Below are positions 25,857 to 35,921 of a DNA stretch of 64,000 bases, in pieces. Positions within the stretch are counted from its first letter, which is position 1; each line of letters begins with the position of its first letter. A program made the translations under genes and the position numbers. A model generated the notes under the pieces. The model was not told where the DNA came from and ran no database searches. It was given only the letters and a program-made list of their open reading frames with translations. This stretch comes from CAZMNY01 sp964635375 (GTDB lineage: Bacteria > Planctomycetota > Planctomycetia > Pirellulales > Pirellulaceae): assembly GCA_964635375.1 (NCBI GenBank), contig CAZWOU010000004.1, forward strand, positions 1-64,000. The letters run 5' to 3'.

Positions 25857-28046
25857 CTATTTTATGGCCGCGTAGTCGTCTTTGAGGGCGGGCAACAAGT
25901 GCTCAATTTTTGCCCCATCTTCGATTGCCCGGCGCCAGACTGCGTCGGCTTGCTGAAGCTGCTCTTCGTCGACTCGCGGATGGGCAAGTAGGTAGGCGCC
26001 CTGGAGGACCTTGGTCGAGGGAGCCAGTTGATCGAGGACCATGTCGCCCAAGGCCAGGCCGGTTCCGCGAGGCAGCGCGTTCAGTTTGTAGTGACGAGTT
26101 TGTCCAGCAGCTCGGATCTTTATGAAATCCTTGCCTCGCTCCACCAGGGCAACAGTGAACTCTCCGACCTGAAACACGGTGCCGCTGGAGAGACCCGATA
26201 CTGCCTTTTCTATAGCGGCTCGGTATTGTTTGACGTAGTCGGCAACCTCTTCCAAACGAGCTGCCATCTGCTTGTGTTCCTCGGTCTTCGCCTTCGTTTT
26301 GGCCACTTCAATTTTCTCGGAGGCAGCCTTGAAGTCGTGCAGACAAGTCGCGTCATATGCATTGAGCATCGCGTCGCGGAACTCAACGATCTCTTGCTTG
26401 GTCGGTCCCGTTTCGGTGGCATTCGCCTGATCGCCAGTCAACGTGGGCGGCTTGTTCGTCTTCGTCGGTTCCGTTGGCTCGCCTTCGACCGGGGCGACGG
26501 GAACGGTCGTCTTTGTCGAGTCCGCGGGCGTGCCCTCAGCCGGGACGATGGGAACGGTTGTGTTTGTCGAGTCGGCAGGCGTGCCCTCGGCTGGGACGAT
26601 GGGAACGGTTGTGTTTGTCGAGTCGGCAGGCGTGCCCTCGACTGGGATGACGGGAACGATCGTCTTCGTTGTCGACTCGGTGTCGTTGGCTGAGGGCGTC
26701 TGGCTGGGTGGGCTGTTTGGCGAGTTGCCCAAGTCGCTAGCCCCACTCTTGCCGCTCGATGTCCCTGCAGTTCCTGTCCCTGCAGTTCCTGTCCCGCCCG
26801 TGCCCGTTTCGTTGGGGGTGGCCCCGCCGCTGGTGTCGTCGCCAGCAACGGGCGCGGCGCCGCTTCCGTTAGTCTCGGTTCCGTTGGCGTCCTCATTTGG
26901 GGAGTTTTCGGCCACTTGGCCGTTGTTTCGTCCTTTCATGCCAAAGTAGACCGCGCCAATCAAAATACTTAGCACAGCCACCCCCGCCAACACGCTGAGC
27001 GGAGCGGCCCAGGCCAGTTTTCTGCGGCGTGACGCTTCCTTGCTTGTCGACGTGTTGGCGCCGGTGACATCTTGGGACGCGCTTGCGTTGGGGTCGGCGG
27101 CGGCGTGACCGACCGGTATGGATGACGAGCCTCCCCCGCCGACCGGTTGAGCGGCCGGATGAACTACGGCTTGCGCGACTGGCATGGCCGGGGGCGTCGT
27201 TGTCACAGGAGCCATGGGATTGGCGATGTCAGCCGCGGGCGACATCAAAGGCGCGGCGGCAGGTTGCCCCATCGGCGTCGCAGTCTGTGGAGCGGCTGGT
27301 GATGCGGGATAGGCCGGGGCCATCGGTGCGTTTGGCAGGGGGCCTGCTGGTCTTCCGATGGGCGTCGCCATACCATCTTGAGCCATTGGGCTCATTGGAC
27401 CTGTCGGCTGTTGCAGTTGAGTTTCGGACGCGGGGCTCGATGCGGCAATGCTTGTCGCAGGTGGATTTGCAACGGGCGTATTTACTGCGGGCGTATTTGT
27501 CGCAGGCGGGTTTGCTTGCGCGGGGGCGGGGCAGCGTTGGCTGGCTGGATCTTGTGAGGGGGCTGTGACTATCTCAGCCGCTATCGGGGGCGTAAAGCCG
27601 GGCGGATACTTGGCCTCAGTTTCCTGGGCCGACGGCGTGGCGATTTCGACGGCCATTTCGATCGAGGCGTTGCGAGTTGGGGCGTTGGGTGCTGTCGGCG
27701 CGGCAGGCGTGCTTGCGGTGGTCTCATTGGGGGTAGGTGAGTCCGGCGTTTCGCGTTCGGCTGCGCGCTGCTGGCTCTCTCGCTGGTCGTCATAGGCCGT
27801 CCGGCTCGCTGGGTCCAGCAGAACCGATTTTGCCATCGCCAATTCATCGAGCAGCTGAGCCCAGGCAGCCGCGTGCTCTCCTGGTCGGATCGCCCGGACC
27901 TTGCTCGTCGCGACATCCGCCGCCTTGGCAATCTCCTCAAGGGAGGTCTCAGTCGGGGAGAGCCCCAGCAGGTCATAGTGGCTTGGCGAACGCGTGGAGA
28001 CAGGGAGGCCCAGCCAAGATGCGTAAGGATTGAAAGTTGAATTCAC
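25857..28046 (-). CDS. J-like-domain membrane protein with Pro/Ala and Thr/Pro-rich regions
   Basis: 729 residues; GTG start with AAGGAC seven bases upstream. The N-terminus (about 1-90) resembles a J domain (SPSHYDLLGLSPTETSLEEIAKAAD, LDPASRTAYDDQRE) but lacks HPD, as in the planctomycete J-like module. It is followed by a Pro/Ala/Thr-rich linker (about 90-330), one membrane helix (APLSVLAGVAVLSILIGAVYFGM), a Gly/Asn/Thr linker, a tandem repeat of 17 residues (VPIVPAEGTPADSTNTT type), and a C-terminal helical domain with VFQVGEFTVALVERGKDFIKI. Function unknown; the layout looks like a surface or envelope scaffold. Confidence 0.75.
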   Translation of the reverse strand: MNSTFNPYASWLGLPVSTRSPSHYDLLGLSPTETSLEEIAKAADVATSKVRAIRPGEHAAAWAQLLDELAMAKSVLLDPASRTAYDDQRESQQRAAERETPDSPTPNETTASTPAAPTAPNAPTRNASIEMAVEIATPSAQETEAKYPPGFTPPIAAEIVTAPSQDPASQRCPAPAQANPPATNTPAVNTPVANPPATSIAASSPASETQLQQPTGPMSPMAQDGMATPIGRPAGPLPNAPMAPAYPASPAAPQTATPMGQPAAAPLMSPAADIANPMAPVTTTPPAMPVAQAVVHPAAQPVGGGGSSSIPVGHAAADPNASASQDVTGANTSTSKEASRRRKLAWAAPLSVLAGVAVLSILIGAVYFGMKGRNNGQVAENSPNEDANGTETNGSGAAPVAGDDTSGGATPNETGTGGTGTAGTGTAGTSSGKSGASDLGNSPNSPPSQTPSANDTESTTKTIVPVIPVEGTPADSTNTTVPIVPAEGTPADSTNTTVPIVPAEGTPADSTKTTVPVAPVEGEPTEPTKTNKPPTLTGDQANATETGPTKQEIVEFRDAMLNAYDATCLHDFKAASEKIEVAKTKAKTEEHKQMAARLEEVADYVKQYRAAIEKAVSGLSSGTVFQVGEFTVALVERGKDFIKIRAAGQTRHYKLNALPRGTGLALGDMVLDQLAPSTKVLQGAYLLAHPRVDEEQLQQADAVWRRAIEDGAKIEHLLPALKDDYAAIK
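26479..26680 (-). repeat. 51-bp tandem repeats coding a 17-residue repeat
   Basis: Two full near-identical 51-bp units at 26531-26581 and 26582-26632, with degenerate flanking copies from about 26479 and to about 26680. They encode consecutive P-A-E-G-T-P-A-D-S-T-N-T-T-V-P-I-V units in the J-like protein, probably an extended spacer. Confidence 0.85.
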
Positions 28047-28655
28047 CGTACGTCCTTTATGGGAGTATTGGCCTCAGAGGTTTTCACTTCGTTGCGACGA
28101 GTTGCAGTCCTGCGAGGTGGAAGCAAAGGCCAGGCGGGAAGCGGGGAGTGAGGTTTGGGGGGGAATCGATGGAACGCACGGTACCATTTTGAGGCGTCTC
28201 GATTTGGTAAGTTCTTCGCAGCCTCTATTTTATGTCGCTTGAGGTGGACAACAAGGTCGATTGTTCACGCCTCTCAGCGGTCGGCGGGTCTCCGTACTCT
28301 TATGACGATGCAGAACAGCGATTTTATTGCACATTTTCGCCGCGGCGCTGGAAATGGCGAATTCATCGCTGAAACTACCGTTTTTTCTAAAACGAAACTC
28401 GTTTTCGAGCGTCCTAGATAGGTGGAGAGAGGGAGGCGGTCTTTTCTTGGCGATCTGATGCTTGCCCAGTTCCAGGTGATCTGACGCGCGCCGTTTGTTG
28501 GCTCGCCCAGCCCGCGATTGCCGGGGCCAAGCCAAGTTTCCATCCTGGCTCGCTTAGGTATACTGCCGACGATCTCCGCCAGCAATGTTTACTGCCGGTG
28601 TTGTTTCCCGCGACCCTGGACTTCCCTGCGACCCGTTTGAGCACCGAGGCGACTT
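28047..28655. other. 609-bp divergent intergenic region with an inverted repeat
   Basis: Between the J-like gene and the alpha-2-macroglobulin gene. AAAACGA-AAC-TCGTTTT (28389-28405) is a perfect 7-bp inverted repeat. TATACT at 28559-28564 could be a -10 for the macroglobulin gene, but its -35 is poor. Small frames here lack coding character, and I see no RNA gene. Confidence 0.5.
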
Positions 28656-31600
28656 ATGAAAACTTCATCGCGAGTGATTATCGGCAGCGTCATCTTCTCG
28701 TTTGCCCTCATTGCGACCGCGATGGTTTGGTCTCAACCGCCGAAGAGTTCGGACAGCTTGCGGGCCCAGGCGGTCAAATTACAGCGAGACGGGAATTTCA
28801 AGGAGGCTCTGGACGCCTTCCGGCAGCTACTGCTGGAGAAGAGACATCGGGCTAGTTCGCATCACGTGGATGTTCGCAATGCCATCAGCACGATGCAGCG
28901 ATTGAACCGCTACGCCGAAGCTGACGAGCTGCTGGAAGCCGCGGCGAAGATTCACGCCGAGGACTGGCGGATACTGGAAGAGATCGCCAACCAATACCAG
29001 CGATTGCCAAAACAGGGGAAGATAATCGCTGGCGAATTTGAGCGCGCCGCTTTTGGGAGACGGCAAGGTCGAGTTGTGAATTCGATCGAACGCGATCGAG
29101 TTCGCACGTTCCAATTGCTCAAGCAAGCTCGTCTCATGGCTGTCAAGAAAGCGACGGCGGGCGAATCGGCTGCGATTCACATGAATCTCGCTCAGCACAT
29201 TCTCAATGGTCGCCAGGGCGCTCAATCTTGGCGACTACAGCACTTGACTAAACTCGATGAGCTTCCCGACTACGAAGACGGCTACGGACACCGTTCGGGA
29301 TCAGCTGCGCCAGTCGATTTAGACGGCGACGCAGTTTTTCACGTGGCGCCGAGGACATGGGAGCAGGCGGCCAACGATGGCGAGCGGTGGCGTTGGGCCA
29401 TGCAGCAGGCCGTTGAGCTAGAGCCGAGTCTCGAGGACGATGTGCTTTGGCGCCGGTGCGAGTTCTTGAGCAGTCAGTTTAGTGTCGTGACGATGCGGCA
29501 GATGGCGTGGTTTGGCCGACCGCGGGAAGATGATGGCGAGCGGTCCAAGGGAATACTCAGCCTGCAGACGCTTACCGACGAGGAGACGATATGTCGCCTC
29601 GCCACAGGCATCAAACGCTTCAAGTTGCCCGAGACTCACAACTATCTCTCGCTCTATAAGCAGCTTTCCAAAAACAGTAAGACCTGGGGCGCATCGGCGA
29701 CCGAGCAGTTGGCGAGAATTTACGAGAATCGGATGCAGTTTCCCAAGGCGGCGGAGCGTTGGAGCGAGGCCATTCGGCGTTTTGGAGACAGGAACAATTC
29801 GCGGGGCCGAAATCTCAAGCAGATTGTCGGTAACTGGGGACAGTTTGATCCCGTGATGACGCAGCCGTCNNNNNNNNNNTACCGATTCCGCAATGGGGAG
29901 AATGTGTCGTTCACCGCCCACCGTATCGACATCGAACAACTGCTTTCCGACGTGAAGAAGTACATGCGCAGCAGCCCGGCACAAGTTCGCTGGGATGAGT
30001 ACCAAATCGGAAACATTGGACATCGTATCGCTCAAAGAAACCAAACTAAGTACCTGGGCAAACAGGTTGCCGCTTGGTCGCTGGAATTGAAGGCTCGCCC
30101 AAACCACTTTGACAAGCGTATCGACGTCGCTACGCCACTCCAAAAAGGAGGCGCTTATTGGGTCAAAGCCACTATGCAGGATGGCAATGTGAGCACGATG
30201 GTCGTGTGGGTGGTGGATACTGCGATTATCCGAAAGCGGATGGCAGGACGTTCGCTGTATCTGGTCGCCGACGCGGATTCAGGCAACCCGGTTCCCGGAG
30301 CAAAGCTGGAGTTTTTTGGTTTCCGCACGGAAGCAAAGCGAGTTAATCGCAAGACCACCTACAAGACGACCACTAAGGAGTTTACGGCCCAAGGCGACCA
30401 GTTGGGGCAAGTCATGCCGGATGCGGCGAAACACACCAGCAATTACCAGTGGTTCACTGTCGCCACGACAGCCGACGGTCGCTTTGCCCATCTCGGTTTT
30501 CACGGTGCCTGGACAGGACAGAGATTCGATCCGACCTACAATCAGAAGAAGGTCTTTGTCGTAACGGATCGACCCGTCTACCGGCCTCGCCACAAGGTGC
30601 AGTTCAAGTGCTGGGTCAAACATGCTCGCTACGACGCGCCGGAAGACCAGTCGGCATTCGCGCGTCGAGAATTCACAATCGACATCCACGACCCCAAAGG
30701 CAACCGGATTCTCACGAAGTCATACCGTTCGGATCAATACGGCGGACTCGCTGGCGAATATGAACTGCCGAAGGATGCGGCTTTGGGCGACTACCGCCTA
30801 TCAGTGCGGTCACTGGGCGGAGGATCAGGCACGTTCCGAGTTGAGGAGTACAAGAAGCCGGAATTCGAAGTGCTCGTTGAAGCTCCGGCCAAGCCGATTG
30901 TGTTGGGCGAGAAGTTCCAAGCCAAGGTGCTCGCGAAGTATTACTTTGGGGCGCCGGTCCAAGAGGCCACCGTCAAGATCAAAGTGACCCGTAGCGATCA
31001 CGCTTCGCGGTGGTTCCCCTACACGCCCTGGGATTGGTTCTACGGGCCCGGATATTGGTGGTTCGCCGGCGACTACTCCTGGTACCCAGGTTCGCGAGGT
31101 TGGCTCGGCTGTATCGCCCCGCCCTACTGGCCGGGCCCTTTCGGCAACCAGCCTCCGGAGCTCGTGCTCGAGATGGAACGGGAAATCGGCCCCAATGGTG
31201 AAATCGAAGTCGAAATCGACTCGGCGATCGCCAAAGCCATTCACGGCGATTCGGACCATCGCTACTCGATTACCGCGGAAGTTCGCGACGCGTCGCGGCG
31301 AACCATCGTCGGCAGCGGCAAGGTGATCGCGGCCCGCAGGCCTTTCAAGGTCTACGCCTGGGTTGATCGCGGTTTCTACCAGGTAGGAGATGCGATCCAC
31401 GCTTCCTTTATGGCGCGAACACTCGATCAGCGATCCGTCGAGGGCGACGCCCACCTACGGCTGCTCCGACTCTCTTTCGACGAGAATGGCGAACCCGTTG
31501 AAAAGGAAGTTCGGGCCTGGGACGCCAAGACGGACGAGGATGGCAAAGGCAAGCAATCGCTGCAGGCCGCCGTCGCGGGCCAATATCGTTTGGCCATTAC

Positions 31601-34600
31601 TGTCACGGACAAAGACGGAAACAAGGTCAATGGCGGCTACGTGTTTACGGTTCGAGGAGAGGATGACGATGGCAGCGAGTATCGTTTCGACACGGTGGAG
31701 GTAATCGCTGAGAAGCAGAACTACCACGTTGGCGATCAGGTCAAATTGCAGATCAATGCAGACCGGGCCGACAGTACCGTCTACCTGTTCACACGGGCGG
31801 TGAATGGAACCTATCTGCCGCCCAAGATTCTCAAGCTGGACGGCAAGTCAACGGAACAGACGTTTACGATCGTCAAGGCCGACATGCCAAACATCTATGT
31901 CGAGGTAATGACCGTTACGGAAGGTCGGGTGCACACCGCGGTCCGGCAGATTGCCGTTCCTCCCGAGAAGCGAATTCTCAACGTAGAGGTCGTAGCGGAC
32001 AAAGAGGAGTACCAGCCGCGCGAGAAGGCCACGATCAAGGTGCACGTCACGGACCACCAAGGCGAGAACTATGTGGGCAGCACGGCGGTCGCTGTCTATG
32101 ACAAGGCGCTGGAGTATATTTCGGGGGGGGCGAACTTCGGCGACATTCGCGAGTTTTTCTGGAAATGGAAACGGCAACATCGCCCAGAACAATATACCAA
32201 CCTTGGCGCGCTCTCCAGCCCCATCTACCAGCGTGACTCGATGCGCAACTTGGGTGCCTTTGGCAACGCTGTCGCCGATACCGGCAGGCGTCGGGGCGGC
32301 TCCTTGGCCAAAGCAGGGGCGGCCTCGGCCGCTCCGTTTGGCGGCGGCCCGGGCGGGGCTTCACCTGCTGCTGCCGCTGCTGTGAAGGCAGAATCACTGG
32401 ACGAATCCGCCGATGGCTTCGCTGGTCAAGCTCAAGCGATGGTCGAGCCGACGGTGCGGTCGGAGTTCGCTGACACAGCGCTCTGGCTCGCGGCAATCGA
32501 GACCGATGAGAATGGAATCGCCGAGGTTTCGCTCAATATGCCGGACAACCTGACGACCTGGAAAGTGCAGGCTTGGGGCGTCGGCCACGGCGCCCGCGTT
32601 GGTTCCGGTTCCGCAGAAATCATCACTAGCAAGAACGTCATTGTACGTCTGCAAGCACCTCGATTCTTTACGGAACGAGATGAAGCTGTGCTCTCAGCCG
32701 TTGTCCACAACTACCTCGACGCCGCTAAGCCTGCCTTGGTTTCGATTGCCGTCGAGGGACCCGTTAAACTGCTCGGCGACGCGGAGCAGCAAGTTCGAAT
32801 CGACGCCAACGGTGAGGCTCGAGTCGATTGGAGAGTTCGAATTACGGGTGAGGGCAGCGCGGTCATACGAATGACAGCGAAGACCGACGTCGAATCCGAT
32901 TCGATGGAAATGAAATTCCCTTGTCAGGTGTTTGGCGCTGAACGCGTCGAATCTTGGGTTGGCTCGATTCGCGGAGAGGAAACGGCCGATCAGCTTCTGC
33001 TGAACGTTCCGTTGGAAAGGCGCATCGATCAGACCGTACTAGAGATCCGCTATTCGCCATCGCTGGCCGGCGCCATGATCAGCGCGCTCCCCTACCTGGC
33101 GGAATATCCGTACGGTTGCACCGAGCAGACGTTGAACCGATTTGTCCCCGCCGCGATTACTCAGCGGACGCTTCAACGGATGAACCTCGACTTGAAGGAC
33201 ATCAAGCGAATTCGCACCAATCTTAATGCTCAGGAAATCGGCGACGACCGAGAGCGGGCCAAGCAGTGGAAGCGTTTCGAGGACAACCCAGTTTTCGATG
33301 TCGATTTGCTCACCGATATGGTTCAGACCGGCGTCAAGCGGCTCGGCGAAATGCAGAATCGCGATGGCGGCTGGGGCTGGTTCAGCGGCAGGGGCGAGAG
33401 GAGCTGGCCGCATACCACGGCTGTGGTCGTGCGGGGGCTGATGGTCGCGCAGCAGAATGACGTGAACGTCGATGCCGATTCACTCAAACGCGGTCTCGAT
33501 TGGCTTGCCCGTTATCAGGCCGAGCAAGTAGTGAAGATCACGAATCATCCTCTCAAGAGGAAGCCCGCCAAGAGTTCGGCAAGCAGTCTCGATGGTTTGA
33601 TCTACCACGTGTTGGTCGACTCCAAACGCGACAACGAGCAGATGCGGGAGTTCCTGTACCGCGATCGAAACGGCCTGAGCGTCTACGCCAAGTCCGCGTT
33701 TGGACTTGCCCTGCATCGCGTTGACGATCAACCGAAACTGACCATGATCCTCCGCAATATTCGCCAGTTTCTCGTTGACGATGACGAGAACGAAACCTCG
33801 CGACTCGATGTGGGGCGGGCGTCCTGGTGGTCTTGGCACGGCGACTCAATTGAGGCCAACGCCTTCTATTTGAAACTGCTGACCCGGGTCGATCCCAAGG
33901 GGGAGACAGCGCCGCGTCTCGTTAAATACCTACTCAACAATCGCAAGCATGCGACCTACTGGAAATCGACTCGTGACACGGCCCTTTGCGTCGAGGCCTT
34001 CGCTGACTACCTGAAGGCGACGGAGGAACTCGAGCCAGATATGACTGTTGAGGTCTGGTTTGACGGCGAGAAGAAGAAGGACGTTCGCATTACGCGGAAG
34101 AATCTGTTCACGTTCGACAACCGGTTTGTCCTCGAAGGAGAAGCGGTGGAAGGCGGCCAGCACCGTCTCGAGATCCGTCGCAAAGGCAGGGGCCCTCTTT
34201 ACTACAATGTCTACCTGACCAACTTTACGCTGGAAGATTCAATCGAGGCGGCTGGACTTGAAGTCAAAGTGGAGCGGCAGTTCTACAAACTGGTCCCGCG
34301 GGAGAAAACGGAGCGGGTCGTCGGCTCGCGAGGGCAGTCGGTCGAGCAAGCGGCTGAGGCCTTCGATCGTGTCCCGCTAAAGGACTTGCGAGCTCTCAGG
34401 AGCGGCGATTTAGTGGAAGTTGAGCTGAAGATGACGAGTAAGAACGATTACGAGTACATCTTGTTCGAAGACATGAAGGCCGCTGGACTCGAGCCTGTGG
34501 ATGTCCGCAGCGGGTACGTGCGCAACTCGACGCTCTCAATCTACCGCGAAATGCGAGACAATCGAGTTGGTTTCTTCATGCGGTCGTTGCCTCGCGGCGT

Positions 34601-34733
34601 GCACAGCATGAGCTACCGATTGCGAGCGGAGACGCCTGGCAAATTTGGGGCCTTGCCCGCGCAGGCCTACGGCATGTATGCCCCGGAACTTCGCGGCAAC
34701 TCGAGAAACGAAACGCTAAGGATCGTCGACTGA
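28656..34733 (+). CDS. Exported alpha-2-macroglobulin family protein with thioester site
   Basis: About 2025 residues including a 10-N gap. Signal peptide MKTSSRVIIGSVIFSFALIA, cleavage near VWSQP. Residues about 30-350 are helical/TPR-like, not typical of E. coli A2M. MG-domain features follow: RPVYRPRHKVQFKCW, LPKDAALGDYRLSV, YKKPEFEVLVE. The bait/linker region is Ala/Gly-rich with FGGGPGGASPAAAAA. A2M-like NMPDNLTTWKVQAWGVG leads to the thioester YPYGCTEQTLNRF (Cys1488, Gln1491). It presumably traps proteases in the periplasm. There is no lipobox and no PBP1C neighbour. Around 785-830 is an unusual Trp/Tyr/Pro-rich insert (WFPYTPWDWFYGPGYWWFAG). Confidence 0.92.
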   Translation: MKTSSRVIIGSVIFSFALIATAMVWSQPPKSSDSLRAQAVKLQRDGNFKEALDAFRQLLLEKRHRASSHHVDVRNAISTMQRLNRYAEADELLEAAAKIHAEDWRILEEIANQYQRLPKQGKIIAGEFERAAFGRRQGRVVNSIERDRVRTFQLLKQARLMAVKKATAGESAAIHMNLAQHILNGRQGAQSWRLQHLTKLDELPDYEDGYGHRSGSAAPVDLDGDAVFHVAPRTWEQAANDGERWRWAMQQAVELEPSLEDDVLWRRCEFLSSQFSVVTMRQMAWFGRPREDDGERSKGILSLQTLTDEETICRLATGIKRFKLPETHNYLSLYKQLSKNSKTWGASATEQLARIYENRMQFPKAAERWSEAIRRFGDRNNSRGRNLKQIVGNWGQFDPVMTQPXXXXYRFRNGENVSFTAHRIDIEQLLSDVKKYMRSSPAQVRWDEYQIGNIGHRIAQRNQTKYLGKQVAAWSLELKARPNHFDKRIDVATPLQKGGAYWVKATMQDGNVSTMVVWVVDTAIIRKRMAGRSLYLVADADSGNPVPGAKLEFFGFRTEAKRVNRKTTYKTTTKEFTAQGDQLGQVMPDAAKHTSNYQWFTVATTADGRFAHLGFHGAWTGQRFDPTYNQKKVFVVTDRPVYRPRHKVQFKCWVKHARYDAPEDQSAFARREFTIDIHDPKGNRILTKSYRSDQYGGLAGEYELPKDAALGDYRLSVRSLGGGSGTFRVEEYKKPEFEVLVEAPAKPIVLGEKFQAKVLAKYYFGAPVQEATVKIKVTRSDHASRWFPYTPWDWFYGPGYWWFAGDYSWYPGSRGWLGCIAPPYWPGPFGNQPPELVLEMEREIGPNGEIEVEIDSAIAKAIHGDSDHRYSITAEVRDASRRTIVGSGKVIAARRPFKVYAWVDRGFYQVGDAIHASFMARTLDQRSVEGDAHLRLLRLSFDENGEPVEKEVRAWDAKTDEDGKGKQSLQAAVAGQYRLAITVTDKDGNKVNGGYVFTVRGEDDDGSEYRFDTVEVIAEKQNYHVGDQVKLQINADRADSTVYLFTRAVNGTYLPPKILKLDGKSTEQTFTIVKADMPNIYVEVMTVTEGRVHTAVRQIAVPPEKRILNVEVVADKEEYQPREKATIKVHVTDHQGENYVGSTAVAVYDKALEYISGGANFGDIREFFWKWKRQHRPEQYTNLGALSSPIYQRDSMRNLGAFGNAVADTGRRRGGSLAKAGAASAAPFGGGPGGASPAAAAAVKAESLDESADGFAGQAQAMVEPTVRSEFADTALWLAAIETDENGIAEVSLNMPDNLTTWKVQAWGVGHGARVGSGSAEIITSKNVIVRLQAPRFFTERDEAVLSAVVHNYLDAAKPALVSIAVEGPVKLLGDAEQQVRIDANGEARVDWRVRITGEGSAVIRMTAKTDVESDSMEMKFPCQVFGAERVESWVGSIRGEETADQLLLNVPLERRIDQTVLEIRYSPSLAGAMISALPYLAEYPYGCTEQTLNRFVPAAITQRTLQRMNLDLKDIKRIRTNLNAQEIGDDRERAKQWKRFEDNPVFDVDLLTDMVQTGVKRLGEMQNRDGGWGWFSGRGERSWPHTTAVVVRGLMVAQQNDVNVDADSLKRGLDWLARYQAEQVVKITNHPLKRKPAKSSASSLDGLIYHVLVDSKRDNEQMREFLYRDRNGLSVYAKSAFGLALHRVDDQPKLTMILRNIRQFLVDDDENETSRLDVGRASWWSWHGDSIEANAFYLKLLTRVDPKGETAPRLVKYLLNNRKHATYWKSTRDTALCVEAFADYLKATEELEPDMTVEVWFDGEKKKDVRITRKNLFTFDNRFVLEGEAVEGGQHRLEIRRKGRGPLYYNVYLTNFTLEDSIEAAGLEVKVERQFYKLVPREKTERVVGSRGQSVEQAAEAFDRVPLKDLRALRSGDLVEVELKMTSKNDYEYILFEDMKAAGLEPVDVRSGYVRNSTLSIYREMRDNRVGFFMRSLPRGVHSMSYRLRAETPGKFGALPAQAYGMYAPELRGNSRNETLRIVD
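29870..29879. other. Assembly gap (10 N) inside the alpha-2-macroglobulin gene
   Basis: Ten N bases between a frame reading FDPVMTQP and one reading YRFRNGENVSF. Both flanks are in the same frame and no shared sequence is visible across the gap, so a few codons are probably missing. The true number of bases is unknown. Confidence 0.95.
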
Positions 34734-34768
34734 AGCCGGTTTTCGCGCTTGCGGATCGGATTGAATGA

Positions 34769-35713
34769 TCACGCCGCAGCGCGTTGACGCTTCTTTCGTT
34801 TGGGGCGTTCGCCGCGCCAGATGCGATGCACCCACCAGTATTGCTCCGGCGCCTGGCGGATGAAGTTCTCCAGGTGGTCGCAGTACCATTGGGTGAGCGA
34901 GCGGACGTTGAATTCGCGATCGTGGTCCTGCATCGGGTCGTAAGTGTCGGCGGTAGCTAGTTCGAAATGTAGTGGACCGCTGCTGCGACGGGCGGTCATC
35001 ACAGCGATCGGCGCGCCGCTCGTCAGAGAGAAAAGCGCGACGGCTTTGTGGCAGGACGTCGGTTGCCCAAACATCTCGACCCAACACCCTTTCGGGCCAG
35101 CGTGTTGGTCCGCGAGCAAGCCAAGCGTCTCGCCATTATCCAGGACCCGCTGCACATCATTTGCGCTGCCGTCCTTGTCGAGCATGAACTGGCCGGTTGC
35201 TTCGCGAAAGCGGTTGAAGAAATCACGCACGTATCGATTGTCGAGTGGTCGAGCGATCGTGTACGTTGGGAAACCGAACAGTCCGCTGAGGAATCCTGAC
35301 ATCTCGAAGTTGCCGTAGTGCCCCGTCACGATGACCGCGGGACGCTCCGAGATCAACATGCCCACGAGCATCTGCTCATTCGTCACGTTGACGAACTGAC
35401 GCCAGTTGGATCGGTGCAAACGCCTCGGCGCATGGGCTATTTCGCAAATCATCAGAAATAGATGGGCCCACATCTTCTTCAGGATTGCGTGACGCTGCTG
35501 ATCTGAATGATTAGGGAACGCCCGCTTAAGATTCGCCTCAACCGTCTTATGGCGAAGCCGTAGTACATCGGCCGCGATCCAGGCAATCCCCTTTGCCAGC
35601 GTGTCGCAACGTTCCAGCGAACAGGCCTGAATAATGCAGATAAGCACGCGGGCGATAAGGTAGACGAGGAAGTCACCCGCCCGACGGGCCATGGATTGTT
35701 GATTGCCTGCCAT
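34769..35713 (-). CDS. LpxL/HtrB-family lysophospholipid acyltransferase
   Basis: 314 residues from the ATG at 35713; the longer upstream frame is non-protein-like. Inner-membrane acyltransferase of the lipid A late-acyltransferase family. One N-terminal hydrophobic region (DFLVYLIARVLICIIQAC) is followed by the catalytic H-x4-E motif TGHYGNFEMSG (His132, Glu137), LADQHAGPKG with a WVEMFGQPTSCHKAVALFS stretch, and WWVHRIWRGERP at the C-terminus, followed by a basic tail KRKKRQRAAA. Planctomycetes do carry lipid A genes, so a role in lipid A or similar acylation is plausible; other lipids cannot be excluded. Confidence 0.85.
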   Translation of the reverse strand: MAGNQQSMARRAGDFLVYLIARVLICIIQACSLERCDTLAKGIAWIAADVLRLRHKTVEANLKRAFPNHSDQQRHAILKKMWAHLFLMICEIAHAPRRLHRSNWRQFVNVTNEQMLVGMLISERPAVIVTGHYGNFEMSGFLSGLFGFPTYTIARPLDNRYVRDFFNRFREATGQFMLDKDGSANDVQRVLDNGETLGLLADQHAGPKGCWVEMFGQPTSCHKAVALFSLTSGAPIAVMTARRSSGPLHFELATADTYDPMQDHDREFNVRSLTQWYCDHLENFIRQAPEQYWWVHRIWRGERPKRKKRQRAAA

Positions 35714-35921
35714 ATGAGTCGTCTCGACTTCCTTGTCCGGACCATACCCGCCGATAGCCGATGCGAAGTGTACACTGGACGCCCCCAGAACCGGAACGCC
35801 AGAATTTCGAGGCTTCCCCCTGTTTTGAGTGGTCGTGCAACGTCTGCTAGAGTAGGGGGGCAGTCCAGGGAGGCTACGAACTGGCGCACCAATATTCATC
35901 ATCCTGAGAACAGACTGAACC

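Noticed and set aside
28389..28405. Rho-independent terminator
   Set aside because: The hairpin is not followed by a T run in either direction and sits in a divergent region.
28414..28644. Frames before the alpha-2-macroglobulin gene
   Set aside because: No ribosome site and composition of a shadow frame.
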